Source: Myxococcota bacterium
GTDB lineage: Bacteria > Myxococcota_A > UBA796 > UBA2385
DNA: 43,878 nucleotides
NCBI GenBank assembly: GCA_023150805.1
Contig: JAKLKF010000061.1
Location: 1 to 43,878, forward strand
Direction: 5' to 3'
Made by a program: the position numbers and the translations under genes. The notes beneath the pieces are model-generated. The model had not been told where the DNA came from. It made no database searches and saw only the letters and a list, made by a program, of their open reading frames with translations. This document shows positions 1-7,922 of this stretch, one piece after another. Each line of letters starts with the position of its first letter. Positions within the stretch are counted from its first letter, which is position 1.

Positions 1-71
1 TCGCCAACCCCGCGGGCGAGGCGCGCCCCGGCCCCGTGGCGCGACGGGTGGACGCTATGGGCTACAGGCTG

Positions 72-1616
72 CTAGCGCCGGCGGAAGGCGACCACGTCCC
101 GGGGGCCGTCCCCTCCCTCGACGGTCCAGCGACCGACCTGTTCGAAGGCGGGAGCGGCCTGTACCAGCACCTGGTCGATGGGCGGCACCTGCGAGAGGTC
201 GTAGTGGTCCTGGGACAGCTCCTCGCGGACCTGCTCGGCCGTCGGCCAGGCGCCACCTGGGGGCCCGACCCACAAGAGCGCGTCGATCGCGTCGATGTTC
301 TCGTAGCTCCCCGTCGGGTCGAGCACGACGCCGCGCACCGGCACGGCGGGCCAGGCCTCTCGCGCCGCCAGGACCACGAAGCCCTCGAACAGGGTGGAGT
401 CCTGGCTGAAGATGGCGACGTGGGCGGGCCGGCCCAGCGCCTCGGTCGCCTGGGACAGCGGCCAGCGCTGCATGTTGGGGGGCCGGGCCAGGGTGTGCCG
501 GGGCGCGACCCAGGCCTCGGGCAGCCAGGGGCCGCCGCCCGGCAGCAGCCCGACGCCGGTGGAGAGGAAGGACCACAGCCCGCCCGCCAGACCCAGCCAC
601 GCCAGGCGACGGTGACCGCCGGCGAGCACCGCCAGCGGCACCAGCAGGGGCAGGGTGTAGAAGACCTGCTTCTTGGCGACGAGGGTGAAGAAGGCCCCGG
701 CCAGGGCGACGGTCGCCACCAGGGGCAGGCGGGGGTCGTCCAGCCGCGGCCGCCGGACCAGGCGCGCCGCCGCGGCGAGCAGGCCGACCCCCATGACCCC
801 ACCGAGCACCGGCCCGGCCTGCGAGTCGACCAGGGACAGCGGGTAGTACAGCAGGGCCAGCGGGCCCTCGGTCGCGTGGAGCTGGCCGGCGGCGTCGATC
901 TCCCCGACCGGCGCCTGGGAGAGCAGCTCGTCGGCGTGGCGCAGGAAGAACTCGCGGTACCAGGCGGCCGACCACAGCAGGGCGACGCCCAGGCCCGCTG
1001 CGAGGCGCAGCAGGGTGCCCCGCGGGTCGCGGCCGACGCCGGCGAGGGCGACCACCGCGGCCGCGGGCAGCAAGAAGAAGGCGACCGAGAGGCGGTCCAT
1101 CATCAGGCCCAGCCCCAGGGCGCATCCAAAGCCCAGCACGGGTCCCAGCCGACGCAGCCCCTGGCTCTGCAGCAGGAAGGCCAGGCCGGCCGCGGTCCAC
1201 GCGATCGCGGCCAGGTTGGGCTCGAAGCGCACCAGGCTGCCGAAGACTCCGGGGCAGAGCAGGACCAGCGGCGCCGCCAGCGGCGCGTCGAGGCGGCGCC
1301 CCAGGTCGTGGGTGGCCCACAGCAGCACGCCCAGGTGCACCAGGTTGCCTGCCAGCAGGGCGGCGCGCGACGGGCCGAGCAGGGCCATCCACGGCCAGGG
1401 CACCACGTACAGGCCGAAGGGCCAGTAGCCGGTGTAGGCGTGCCAGCGCAGGTGCCACTGGTCGAGGTCCACCAGCGCCGCCCACAGGTCGTAGGCGTTG
1501 CCCATCAGCAGGTACTCGTTCTGGAAGCCGTCGGGCAGCGGGTTGTGGGTCGCCCACCACCACAGCCAGGCCGCGGCCGGGACCAGGAGCAGCAGCGGGA
1601 GGAAGGTCGAGCGCAC
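72..1616 (-). CDS. Polytopic membrane protein, GT-C/GT39-like glycosyltransferase
   Basis: About 514 residues with roughly ten hydrophobic helices and a short soluble C-terminal domain. An acidic pair-like motif (NEYLL..NAYDLW) follows the first helix, where GT-C enzymes of the ArnT/PMT type carry their catalytic acid, and a later loop reads MDRLS. This layout fits transfer of a sugar from a polyprenyl-phosphate donor on the periplasmic side of the inner membrane; acceptor and donor cannot be read. The reading frame stays open far upstream, but the hydrophobic protein begins at GTG 1616. A TAGGCA hexamer lies 5 nt upstream of that GTG and there is no Shine-Dalgarno site. The gene is transcribed away from the radical SAM gene at 1710. 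The family assignment is from architecture only; an O-antigen-polymerase-like or other polyprenol-dependent enzyme is possible. Confidence 0.65.
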   Translation of the reverse strand: MRSTFLPLLLLVPAAAWLWWWATHNPLPDGFQNEYLLMGNAYDLWAALVDLDQWHLRWHAYTGYWPFGLYVVPWPWMALLGPSRAALLAGNLVHLGVLLWATHDLGRRLDAPLAAPLVLLCPGVFGSLVRFEPNLAAIAWTAAGLAFLLQSQGLRRLGPVLGFGCALGLGLMMDRLSVAFFLLPAAAVVALAGVGRDPRGTLLRLAAGLGVALLWSAAWYREFFLRHADELLSQAPVGEIDAAGQLHATEGPLALLYYPLSLVDSQAGPVLGGVMGVGLLAAAARLVRRPRLDDPRLPLVATVALAGAFFTLVAKKQVFYTLPLLVPLAVLAGGHRRLAWLGLAGGLWSFLSTGVGLLPGGGPWLPEAWVAPRHTLARPPNMQRWPLSQATEALGRPAHVAIFSQDSTLFEGFVVLAAREAWPAVPVRGVVLDPTGSYENIDAIDALLWVGPPGGAWPTAEQVREELSQDHYDLSQVPPIDQVLVQAAPAFEQVGRWTVEGGDGPRDVVAFRRR

Positions 1617-1709
1617 GGCGCTGCCTAGCCCACGCTGCCCGTGCCGGCCCCGCGCGGGGCGCCGCTTTCGCGCCGGGGGCCCTGGGATAGCGGGAGCGCG
1701 GAGGTGCCG

Positions 1710-3164
1710 ATGTCGCGGCTGTCCGGCCTGAAGGTGGCCCTGGTCTACCCACCCTACGGGCCCGTCCGGAACGAGCCGGGCATCAAGACGGTGAAGGAGA
1801 ACTACGGGATCTTCCCCTCGCTGTCGCTGCTCTACGTGGCCGGCATCCTGGAGGCCGCCGGCTGCGAGGTCCTCTTCCTCGACGCGCACGCCGAGGACCT
1901 GACGCTGGACCAGACCGTGGCGCGCCTGCAGGCCTTCGGCCCCTCCTTCGTCGGCTACACGCTGACGACCTACCTGTTCTTCCAGTCGATGGACTGGATC
2001 AAGGCGATCAAGGCCCAGGTCGGCGCCCCGGTCATCGTCGGCGGGGTGCACCTGAGCATCTACCCCCGGGAGACGCTGGGCTACCCCGAGATCGACTACG
2101 CGGTGACCGGCGAGGCCGAGCGGGCGCTGCCGGCGCTGCTGGGCGCCCTGGTCGACGGCGGCGACCTCTCGCAGGTCAAGGGCATCGCCTTCAAGCGGCC
2201 CGACGGCGCGGTCGTCGTCACGCCGGCCGCCTCGGACGTCGACGTCGACCTGGCGCCCTTCCCGGCGCGCCACCTCATCGACAACAGCATCTACTACAGC
2301 TTCATCAGCCAGTACCGCAACTTCACCTGCTTCATCACCAGCCGCGGCTGCCCCTACAAGTGCATCTTCTGCGAGCAGGGCAGCAAGCCCTTCCGCGCGC
2401 GGTCGCCGGGCAACGTGGTCGACGAGCTGGAGATCTGCGTCAAGGAGCACGGCATCCGCGAGCTCGACTTCTTCGACAGCTCCTTCACCATCCGCAAGCA
2501 GCGCGTCATCGACATCTGCGACGAGATCAAGCGCCGCAAGCTCGACATCGTGTGGGCGGCGCGCACCCGGGTCGACTGCATCACCGACGACGTGCTCAAG
2601 GCGATGCGCAGCGCGGGCTGCACGCGGATCTACTACGGCATCGAGTCGGGCAACCGCGAGATCCTGCAGACGCTCAAGAAGTCGACCAGCCTGGAGATGT
2701 ACCGGGACGTGGTCTCGCTGACCAAGAAGAACGACATCCACACCTTCGGCTACTTCATGGTCGGCAACCCCTACGAGACCGAGGCGACGATCCGCCAGAC
2801 GATCCGGCTGGCCCTGGAGCTCGACCTCGACTACGCCCAGTTCAGCAAGGTGACGCCGATGCCGGCGACCGAGATGTACACCCTGCTGCTCAAGGAGACG
2901 GGGCGCGACTACTGGCGCGAGCACATCGAGGCCGGCGTCGACGAGGACATCCCGCGCCCGCTCTGCGACATGACCGACGCCGAGATCCAGCGCTGGTGCC
3001 GCCTGGCCTACCTGCGCTTCTACTACCGGCCGAAGTACGTGGCGCGCGCGGTCTCCCGCCTGAAGAGCAAGGAGGAGCTGTCCCGCAGCCTGCGCACCGC
3101 CTGGCAGATGCTGGTCAACGACCCGGGCAAGGGCGACGACGCCGGCATGGAGGTGCTGGCCTGA
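1710..3164 (+). CDS. B12-binding radical SAM protein
   Basis: 484 residues. Residues about 8-150 form a cobalamin-binding-like Rossmann domain (VALVYPPYG, then GGVHLSIYP and a GEAE motif). Residues about 205-400 hold the radical SAM core, with the cluster motif CPYKCIFC giving Cys214, Cys218 and Cys221. Members of this family are class B methylases or make unusual C-C bonds in lipids, tetrapyrroles, phosphonates and natural products; the substrate here is unknown. The start ATG 1710 is chosen for the upstream GGAGGTG at 5-6 nt spacing. Its stop TGA directly abuts the stop of the convergent membrane gene (TGATCA). Two genes on is a carbamoyltransferase and upstream is a GT-C-like protein, so glycoconjugate or small-molecule tailoring is a reasonable inference, not a demonstration. 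Confidence 0.85.
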   Translation: MSRLSGLKVALVYPPYGPVRNEPGIKTVKENYGIFPSLSLLYVAGILEAAGCEVLFLDAHAEDLTLDQTVARLQAFGPSFVGYTLTTYLFFQSMDWIKAIKAQVGAPVIVGGVHLSIYPRETLGYPEIDYAVTGEAERALPALLGALVDGGDLSQVKGIAFKRPDGAVVVTPAASDVDVDLAPFPARHLIDNSIYYSFISQYRNFTCFITSRGCPYKCIFCEQGSKPFRARSPGNVVDELEICVKEHGIRELDFFDSSFTIRKQRVIDICDEIKRRKLDIVWAARTRVDCITDDVLKAMRSAGCTRIYYGIESGNREILQTLKKSTSLEMYRDVVSLTKKNDIHTFGYFMVGNPYETEATIRQTIRLALELDLDYAQFSKVTPMPATEMYTLLLKETGRDYWREHIEAGVDEDIPRPLCDMTDAEIQRWCRLAYLRFYYRPKYVARAVSRLKSKEELSRSLRTAWQMLVNDPGKGDDAGMEVLA

Positions 3165-3557
3165 TCAGGGCAGCATCCCCACGCCCAGGGCCGCCATCGC
3201 CGCGGCCGAGGCCATCAGCGCCAGGCCGATCCAGGGGTGCAGCCGACGCAGGCGCGGGTCCTGGTGCAGCCGGCGAGAGCTGAGCCAGGAGGCCACCGCC
3301 AGGCCGGCGCAGAGCAAGGCGACCCGGAAGTGCCAGCTCTGTCCCAGCGAGAGGTCCTCGCGCAGCAGCGCCACGCTGCCCATCCCGCCCGCCAGGGCGA
3401 GCAGGACCAGCACCACGGCGAGCGGCGTGAACCGCCGGTGGCTCCGGCGCGCGGCGGGCGCCTGCGGATCCCGCTGGCGGGCCCGCAGGCCGGCCATGCC
3501 CAGCCACAGGATCAGCAGGACGGCGGTGATGCCCAGGACGGGGTGCAGCCAGGCCAT
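3165..3557 (-). CDS. Small four-helix membrane protein, DUF4079/cytochrome b561-like
   Basis: 130 residues predicted to span the membrane four times. Histidines lie at or near each helix: His5 in an HP motif, His40, His76, and His107 in a second HP motif. That pattern is typical of DUF4079/b561-like proteins, where paired His residues hold haem, so a haem-binding redox role in the inner membrane is a plausible inference. The ATG at 3557 follows GAGGGGA at good spacing. The gene is convergent with the radical SAM gene, with no bases between the two stops, and divergent from the carbamoyltransferase. The family call comes from helix and His layout only. Confidence 0.6.
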   Translation of the reverse strand: MAWLHPVLGITAVLLILWLGMAGLRARQRDPQAPAARRSHRRFTPLAVVLVLLALAGGMGSVALLREDLSLGQSWHFRVALLCAGLAVASWLSSRRLHQDPRLRRLHPWIGLALMASAAAMAALGVGMLP

Positions 3558-3629
3558 CGTTCCCCTCGAAGCGGAGCACCGCTAATCCGCCGGGGGGGGC
3601 GCCGCCCCGGCAGCCCCGCCGCCGTGCGA

Positions 3630-3635
3630 TAGGCT
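3630..3635 (+). promoter_or_regulatory. -10-like hexamer TAGGCT, probable leaderless start
   Basis: TAGGCT sits 6 nt before the carbamoyltransferase ATG at 3642. No GGAG-type site lies between them. A transcript starting about 6-7 nt after the hexamer would begin at the ATG itself. No convincing -35 box is visible. Confidence 0.45.
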
Positions 3636-3641
3636 GCGCCC

Positions 3642-5336
3642 ATGATCGTCCTGGGCATCGCCGACAACCACGACAGCGGCGCCGCCGTCGTCATCGACGG
3701 CAGGCCCGTCGCCGCCGTCAACCAGGAGCGCGTGGACCGGGTCAAGAACTCGGGCGCCTTCCCCTGGGGCGCCATCGACGCCTGCCTGGACCTGGCCGGG
3801 ATCTCGGCCCGCGAGGTCGACCGCGTGGTCGTGGGCACCGGCTTCACCCCCTCGGCCGCGCTGCGGGCGCTGCCCTCCCAGCACCACCGCGCGCGGGACC
3901 GGGGCCAGTTCTCGCCCCTGCTGCACGGCTACATCGTCTACCAGTCGCTCTTGAAGGCCACCGGCCTGTTCACGCTGGAGGTGGACGCCTGCGAGGCGGT
4001 GCTGCGCCGGCGCCTGCGCCAGCGCCCCTTCGACCGCGCCCAGGTGGTGCTGGCCGACCACCACCGCGCCCACGCCGAGGGGGCCTACCGCACCCAGCCG
4101 CACGAGGACTGCCTGGTGCTGACGGTCGACGCGATGGGGGACGGGACCTCGGCCACGGTCAGCCGCGGGCAAGGGGGGGACCTCGACCTGCTGTGGCGCC
4201 AGTCCGGCATGGCCAGCGTCAACACCTTCTACAGCCGCGTCACCGAGCTGCTCGGCTTCAAGGCCAACCGCCACGAGGGCAAGGTCACGGGCCTGGCCGC
4301 CTACGTGGCGCCGCCGCCCGAGCTGCTCGCCCACATGCGCTCGCGCATCGGCTTCCGGGCCCCGGGCTTCACCACCGTCCCGTTCCGCCGGGTCGAGCGC
4401 CCCGACGACCCCTTCTGGGCCGAGGTGGCCCGCTGGTCGCGGGAGGAGGTGGCCGCCGCCGCGCAGCGGGCGCTGGAGGAGGCGGTGGTCGCCTTCACCC
4501 GCCACTGGGTCCGCGAGACCGGCTGCGGGCGGCTGGCGCTGGCCGGCGGGGCCTTCGCCAACGTCAAGCTCAACCAGCGGCTGGCGGAGCTGCCCGAGGT
4601 CCAGGACATCTGGGTCTACCCCCACATGGGCGACGGCGGCCTGGCGCTCGGCGGGGCGCTCGGCAGCGTCGGCGCCGCCCCCCGGGCCCTGCCCGACGCC
4701 TACCTCGGCGTGGATCCGACCGACCGCGAGTGCGCCCAGGCCCTGTCGGTGGCCGGCATCCCGCGCGCCCGGCCCGATGTCGTCGTCGCCACCGCGGCCG
4801 AGCTGCTGGTGCAGGGGAAGGTGCTGGCGCGTTGCGCCGGGCCGATGGAGTGGGGCCCCCGGGCCCTGGGCAACCGCTCCGTCTTCTACCGGCCCGACGA
4901 GCCCGACGTGAACCGGTGGCTCAACGAGAAGCTGCGCCGCAGCGAGTTCATGCCCTTCGCCCCGATCTGCCGGTCCGAGGACGCCCCCCGCTGGTTCCGC
5001 GGCGTGGAGAAGGCGCCCCGGGCCAGCCACTTCATGACGGTGTGCTTCGACGTGACCGACGAGTTCCGGCGGCGCTGTCCGGCGGCCGTCCACGTCGACG
5101 GCACCGCGCGCCCCCAGCTCGTCGACGCGGCCGAGAACCCCGAGGTCCACGCCCTGCTGACGGCGGTGGGCCAGCGCAACGGCACCCCCGTCCTGGTCAA
5201 CACGAGCTTCAACATGCACGAGGAGCCGATCGTGGCGACGGCCCAGGACGGCGTGCGCGCCTGGAAGGCCGCCGGGCTGGACGCGCTGTGGCTGGGCCCC
5301 TACCTGGTGCAGCGCGAGGACGCGCCGGCCGGCTAG
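3642..5336 (+). CDS. NodU/CmcH-family carbamoyltransferase
   Basis: 564 residues, the normal length for the family. The N-terminal Kae1-like half carries the metal-site signature DHHRAHAEGAY (about residues 139-149) and DAMGDGTSATV. The C-terminal half carries the hallmark GPMEWGPRALGNRS (about 400-413) and a late VNTSFNMHEEPIV. Known members move a carbamoyl group from carbamoyl phosphate, through carbamoyl-adenylate, onto sugar or antibiotic hydroxyls (NodU, CmcH, TobZ). The acceptor here is not readable. The gene may be read from a leaderless transcript. Its stop overlaps the stop of the convergent NlpC/P60-like gene by 4 nt. Neighbouring radical SAM and GT-C-like genes suggest the acceptor could be a glycan or a secondary metabolite. 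Confidence 0.9.
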   Translation: MIVLGIADNHDSGAAVVIDGRPVAAVNQERVDRVKNSGAFPWGAIDACLDLAGISAREVDRVVVGTGFTPSAALRALPSQHHRARDRGQFSPLLHGYIVYQSLLKATGLFTLEVDACEAVLRRRLRQRPFDRAQVVLADHHRAHAEGAYRTQPHEDCLVLTVDAMGDGTSATVSRGQGGDLDLLWRQSGMASVNTFYSRVTELLGFKANRHEGKVTGLAAYVAPPPELLAHMRSRIGFRAPGFTTVPFRRVERPDDPFWAEVARWSREEVAAAAQRALEEAVVAFTRHWVRETGCGRLALAGGAFANVKLNQRLAELPEVQDIWVYPHMGDGGLALGGALGSVGAAPRALPDAYLGVDPTDRECAQALSVAGIPRARPDVVVATAAELLVQGKVLARCAGPMEWGPRALGNRSVFYRPDEPDVNRWLNEKLRRSEFMPFAPICRSEDAPRWFRGVEKAPRASHFMTVCFDVTDEFRRRCPAAVHVDGTARPQLVDAAENPEVHALLTAVGQRNGTPVLVNTSFNMHEEPIVATAQDGVRAWKAAGLDALWLGPYLVQREDAPAG

Positions 5337-6067
5337 CTCTCGCCTTGCCCCTCGGCGCGCCACAGGCTGCCCCAGGCCCGGAACAGCTCGCCGGTCAGCC
5401 GCTCGCCTCTGCCGTCGGTGCGCAGGATGCTGTTGCGCAGCACCCCCTGCGCGTCGACGTGGGTGTGCGGATCCCGCAGGTCCATGCTGATCCGCGCCAC
5501 CCCCTTGCCGCCGTAGTGGACCAGGACGACGGTCCCGTCGTCCGCCACGGCCTCGACCACCGCGACGTGGGTCAGGGGATCGTTGCGCCGCCCGTCGCCG
5601 TCGCGGTCGTAGCTGTCGTCGAAGAAGGCGACGTCGCCCACCTCGGGGGTCTTGCGGTGGTGGAGCAGGCCCGCCTCCCGGGCGCGCTCGTACAGGTCCC
5701 GGCTGGACCCCGACAGGGCCCGTCCGGCCCCCCCGTAGACGGCCGCCACGAAGCCCGAGCAGTCGGCCCGGTAGCGCTCTCCGCGGACGATGAGGCTGCG
5801 GTCTCCCACCAGGCGCGCCGCCTGGCGCGCGATGGCCTCGCCCTCGGGCCCCCCGCGCCGCTTGCGCCCGGTGCGGGGCGCCTGTTCTCGCTGCAGCTCC
5901 GCGATGGCCTCGGCCCGCGCGGCCGCGTTCCAGCCCGTGGCCAGCTCCTCCTCCGAGCGCTCCCGGGCCAGGTGGTCCACCGGCCCGGGCATGCGCATGC
6001 GCGCCGCGCCGCAGCCGACCTGCGACAGGAGGAGGGTGAACAGGGGCAGGAGGTGTGCTCTCGTCAC
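5333..6067 (-). CDS. NlpC/P60- or CHAP-like lipoprotein, putative peptidoglycan amidase
   Basis: 244 residues. The first 19 form a lipoprotein-type signal ending at Cys19, although the -3 residue is Gln, an unusual lipobox. A charged linker (about 35-75) precedes a papain-like fold. Cys103 lies in [13 protein letters not shown], and His167 in THVAVVEAV follows a GDVAFFDDS strand, the usual Cys/His order of NlpC/P60 and CHAP hydrolases. [11 protein letters not shown] segment between them resembles a Ca-binding loop. Such enzymes cut cell-wall peptides; action on peptidoglycan in the periplasm is inferred. GTG 6067 is chosen because the signal peptide begins there and TACAGT lies 6 nt upstream. 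An earlier in-frame start would add a Pro/Arg-rich stretch. Confidence 0.7.
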   Translation of the reverse strand: MTRAHLLPLFTLLLSQVGCGAARMRMPGPVDHLARERSEEELATGWNAAARAEAIAELQREQAPRTGRKRRGGPEGEAIARQAARLVGDRSLIVRGERYRADCSGFVAAVYGGAGRALSGSSRDLYERAREAGLLHHRKTPEVGDVAFFDDSYDRDGDGRRNDPLTHVAVVEAVADDGTVVLVHYGGKGVARISMDLRDPHTHVDAQGVLRNSILRTDGRGERLTGELFRAWGSLWRAEGQGES

Positions 6068-6073
6068 GTCAAG

Positions 6074-6079
6074 ACTGTA
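6074..6079 (-). promoter_or_regulatory. -10-like hexamer TACAGT, probable leaderless start
   Basis: On the minus strand TACAGT is followed by six bases (CTTGAC) and then the GTG at 6067 that opens the lipoprotein signal peptide. There is no Shine-Dalgarno sequence. Same geometry as at 3630. Confidence 0.45.
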
Positions 6080-6168
6080 TCCTCTGGCGCCGCGTATGGG
6101 GGGGCTCCGCGAGCGGCAGGGCCCTGGAGGGGGCCCCACGGGTTAGGGCCCGGGCCCAAGGAGGCCCC

Positions 6169-7134
6169 ATGGCACAGCCCGCCGCCCTGCCCGCCCCCAC
6201 CGGCGCGCAGCCCGACCTGCTCGACGAGATCGACGCGCTCCGCCGGCAGCGCAACGCCGTGATCCTGGCCCACTACTACCAGGAGCCCGAGATCCAGGAT
6301 CTCGCCGACCGGATCGGAGACAGCCTGGAGCTCGCCAAGGCGGCCCGCGACACCCAGGCCGACGTGATCCTGTTCTGCGGCGTGCACTTCATGGCCGAGG
6401 GAGCCAAGATCCTCAACCCCGACAGGATCGTGCTGATCCCGGACATGAACGCCGGCTGCTCGCTGGCCGACGCGGCCCCGGCGGCCCGGGTGGCCCGGTG
6501 GAAGGCCGAGCACCCCGGCAGCGTCCTGGTCAGCTACATCAACTGCAGCGCCGGCGTGAAGGCGGTCAGCGACATCATCTGCACCAGCAGCAACTCGGTG
6601 CGGGTGATCGAGTCGATCCCGGCGGACAAGCAGATCCTGTTCTGCCCGGACCGCAACCTGGGCGCCTGGCTACAGAAGCAGACCGGGCGCGAGCTGATCT
6701 CGTGGCAGGGCACCTGCATCGTGCACGAGACCTTCAGCGAGCAGAAGCTGGTCAAGCTCAAGGTCCGCCACCCCGGCGCCAAGGTCATCGCACACCCCGA
6801 GTGCGAGCCGGCGCTGCTGCGGTACGCCGACTTCGTCGGCAGCACGAGCCAGCTCTTGCGCTACGCGACCACGACGCCGGACGCCGACACCTTCATCGTC
6901 GGCACCGAGCCCGGCATCCTCCACCAGATGCAGAAGGCCGCGCCGGACCGCACCTTCCTGCCCCTGCCGGGCATGGACGAGACCTGCGCCTGCAACGAGT
7001 GCCCGCACATGAAGCGGAACACGCTGGAGAAGATCCGCGACGCCCTGCGCGACCTGCAGCCGCGCATCGAGATGCCCGAGGAGCTGCGCCTGGCCGCGCT
7101 CGCCCCCCTGCAGCGCATGATGGCGCTGGGCTGA
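6169..7134 (+). CDS. nadA: Quinolinate synthase NadA
   Basis: 321 residues, similar to the short NadA type. NadA condenses iminoaspartate with dihydroxyacetone phosphate to quinolinate in de novo NAD synthesis, using a [4Fe-4S] cluster in the cytoplasm. The three expected cluster cysteines are present: Cys70 in FCGVHFMAE, Cys183 in WQGTCIVHE and Cys278 in CNECPHM. Substrate motifs AHYYQ, GDSLELA and [10 protein letters not shown] are also intact. ATG 6169 has a strong AAGGAGG 5 nt upstream, with TAGGGC further up as a possible -10. It stands alone: no nadB or nadC is next to it, and the next gene is convergent after 12 bases. Confidence 0.96.
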   Translation: MAQPAALPAPTGAQPDLLDEIDALRRQRNAVILAHYYQEPEIQDLADRIGDSLELAKAARDTQADVILFCGVHFMAEGAKILNPDRIVLIPDMNAGCSLADAAPAARVARWKAEHPGSVLVSYINCSAGVKAVSDIICTSSNSVRVIESIPADKQILFCPDRNLGAWLQKQTGRELISWQGTCIVHETFSEQKLVKLKVRHPGAKVIAHPECEPALLRYADFVGSTSQLLRYATTTPDADTFIVGTEPGILHQMQKAAPDRTFLPLPGMDETCACNECPHMKRNTLEKIRDALRDLQPRIEMPEELRLAALAPLQRMMALG

Positions 7135-7146
7135 GGGTGTCGCCGG

Positions 7147-7845
7147 CTACAGGCTGATGCCGGCGGAGACGCCGTGCTGCCCGCCGCCGGCCGTGATCCG
7201 GTAGCGGTAGCCCAGCGACAGGGACAGGCCGCCGACGTCCACGCCCACCCCGCCCAGCCAGGTGAACTCGTGGCCGAAGCCGGGGACCGCCTGCTCGGAC
7301 CAGTCCACCCGCCGGTCGGGGTTGGAGAGCCAGGCCGGCTCGGCGCCGCCGTAGACCGAGAGGCCCCGTGTCCAGGCCAGGGCGGTGAGCGGCCAGGCCA
7401 GCCCGACCGTCGGGTCCAGGTCGACCTGGCCGAAGCTGTAGCGGTTCCAGAACAGGTCCGGCCCGGTCTGCAGGCCGACGTTCTTCCAGTACGGGCCGAG
7501 CTGGTTGCCGACCCGCAGCTCCATGCCCGCGGCGTCGGAGGTCGTGAGCACGTAGTCGCCGGCGACGCGCGCCACGCCGCGCAGCACCGGGCGCGGCCGC
7601 CCGACCTGCCAGTAGCGCAGGCCGCCCTCGGCGCCGATGCTGACCCCGGTCGCGGTCCGCTCGCCGTCGGAGAACAGCAGGCCCCCCACCCGCGGCTGGG
7701 CGTAGAGCTTGGTCTCCCAGCCCGGACCCTTGGCCTGCGGCTCGGGCCCCTTGGCCTGCGGCCCGGGCCCCTTGGCCTGCGGCACGGGATCGGAGGCGGG
7801 GGCGGGGGCGGCGAGCGCCGCGGACAGCAGCCAGCACGACAGCAT
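7147..7845 (-). CDS. Exported beta-barrel-like protein with PQAKGP repeats
   Basis: 232 residues, not a recognised family. A short signal sequence ending near ALAAPAPA is followed by three copies of a seven-residue unit (PQAKGPG/E). Then about 180 residues of alternating hydrophobic and polar strands rich in Gly, Tyr and Trp (LYAQPRVGG, LRYWQVG, LSLSLGYRYRITAGG), ending in GVSAGISL. This looks like a small outer-membrane barrel; the final Leu is compatible with, but weaker than, the usual terminal aromatic. ATG 7845 has GGAGGAAGG immediately upstream. It diverges from the kinase gene at 7923, which could share regulation, and converges on nadA. Confidence 0.6.
   Translation of the reverse strand: MLSCWLLSAALAAPAPASDPVPQAKGPGPQAKGPEPQAKGPGWETKLYAQPRVGGLLFSDGERTATGVSIGAEGGLRYWQVGRPRPVLRGVARVAGDYVLTTSDAAGMELRVGNQLGPYWKNVGLQTGPDLFWNRYSFGQVDLDPTVGLAWPLTALAWTRGLSVYGGAEPAWLSNPDRRVDWSEQAVPGFGHEFTWLGGVGVDVGGLSLSLGYRYRITAGGGQHGVSAGISL
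7721..7783 (-). repeat. Three 21-bp tandem repeats within coding sequence
   Basis: Three near-identical 21-bp units (core CCCTTGGCCTGCGG on the plus strand) encode the PQAKGP(G/E) heptads of the barrel-like protein. They form a Pro/Lys spacer between signal peptide and barrel, and probably vary in copy number by slippage. Confidence 0.8.
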
Positions 7846-7909
7846 CCTTCCTCCAGTCCGGCCCGGGGTCGGGCACCTACCCCGGCACCCGGCGCCGGGC
7901 CCGCGCTGA

Positions 7910-7915
7910 TAAGGT
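7910..7915 (+). promoter_or_regulatory. -10-like hexamer TAAGGT, probable leaderless start
   Basis: GATAAGGT is followed by seven bases and the kinase ATG at 7923; no Shine-Dalgarno sequence is present. Confidence 0.45.
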
Positions 7916-7922
7916 CGCCGCC

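Noticed and set aside
1617..2924. Upstream extension of the GT-C-like gene to an ATG at 2924
   Set aside because: It would run antisense through the radical SAM gene, and the added sequence has no membrane or enzyme features.
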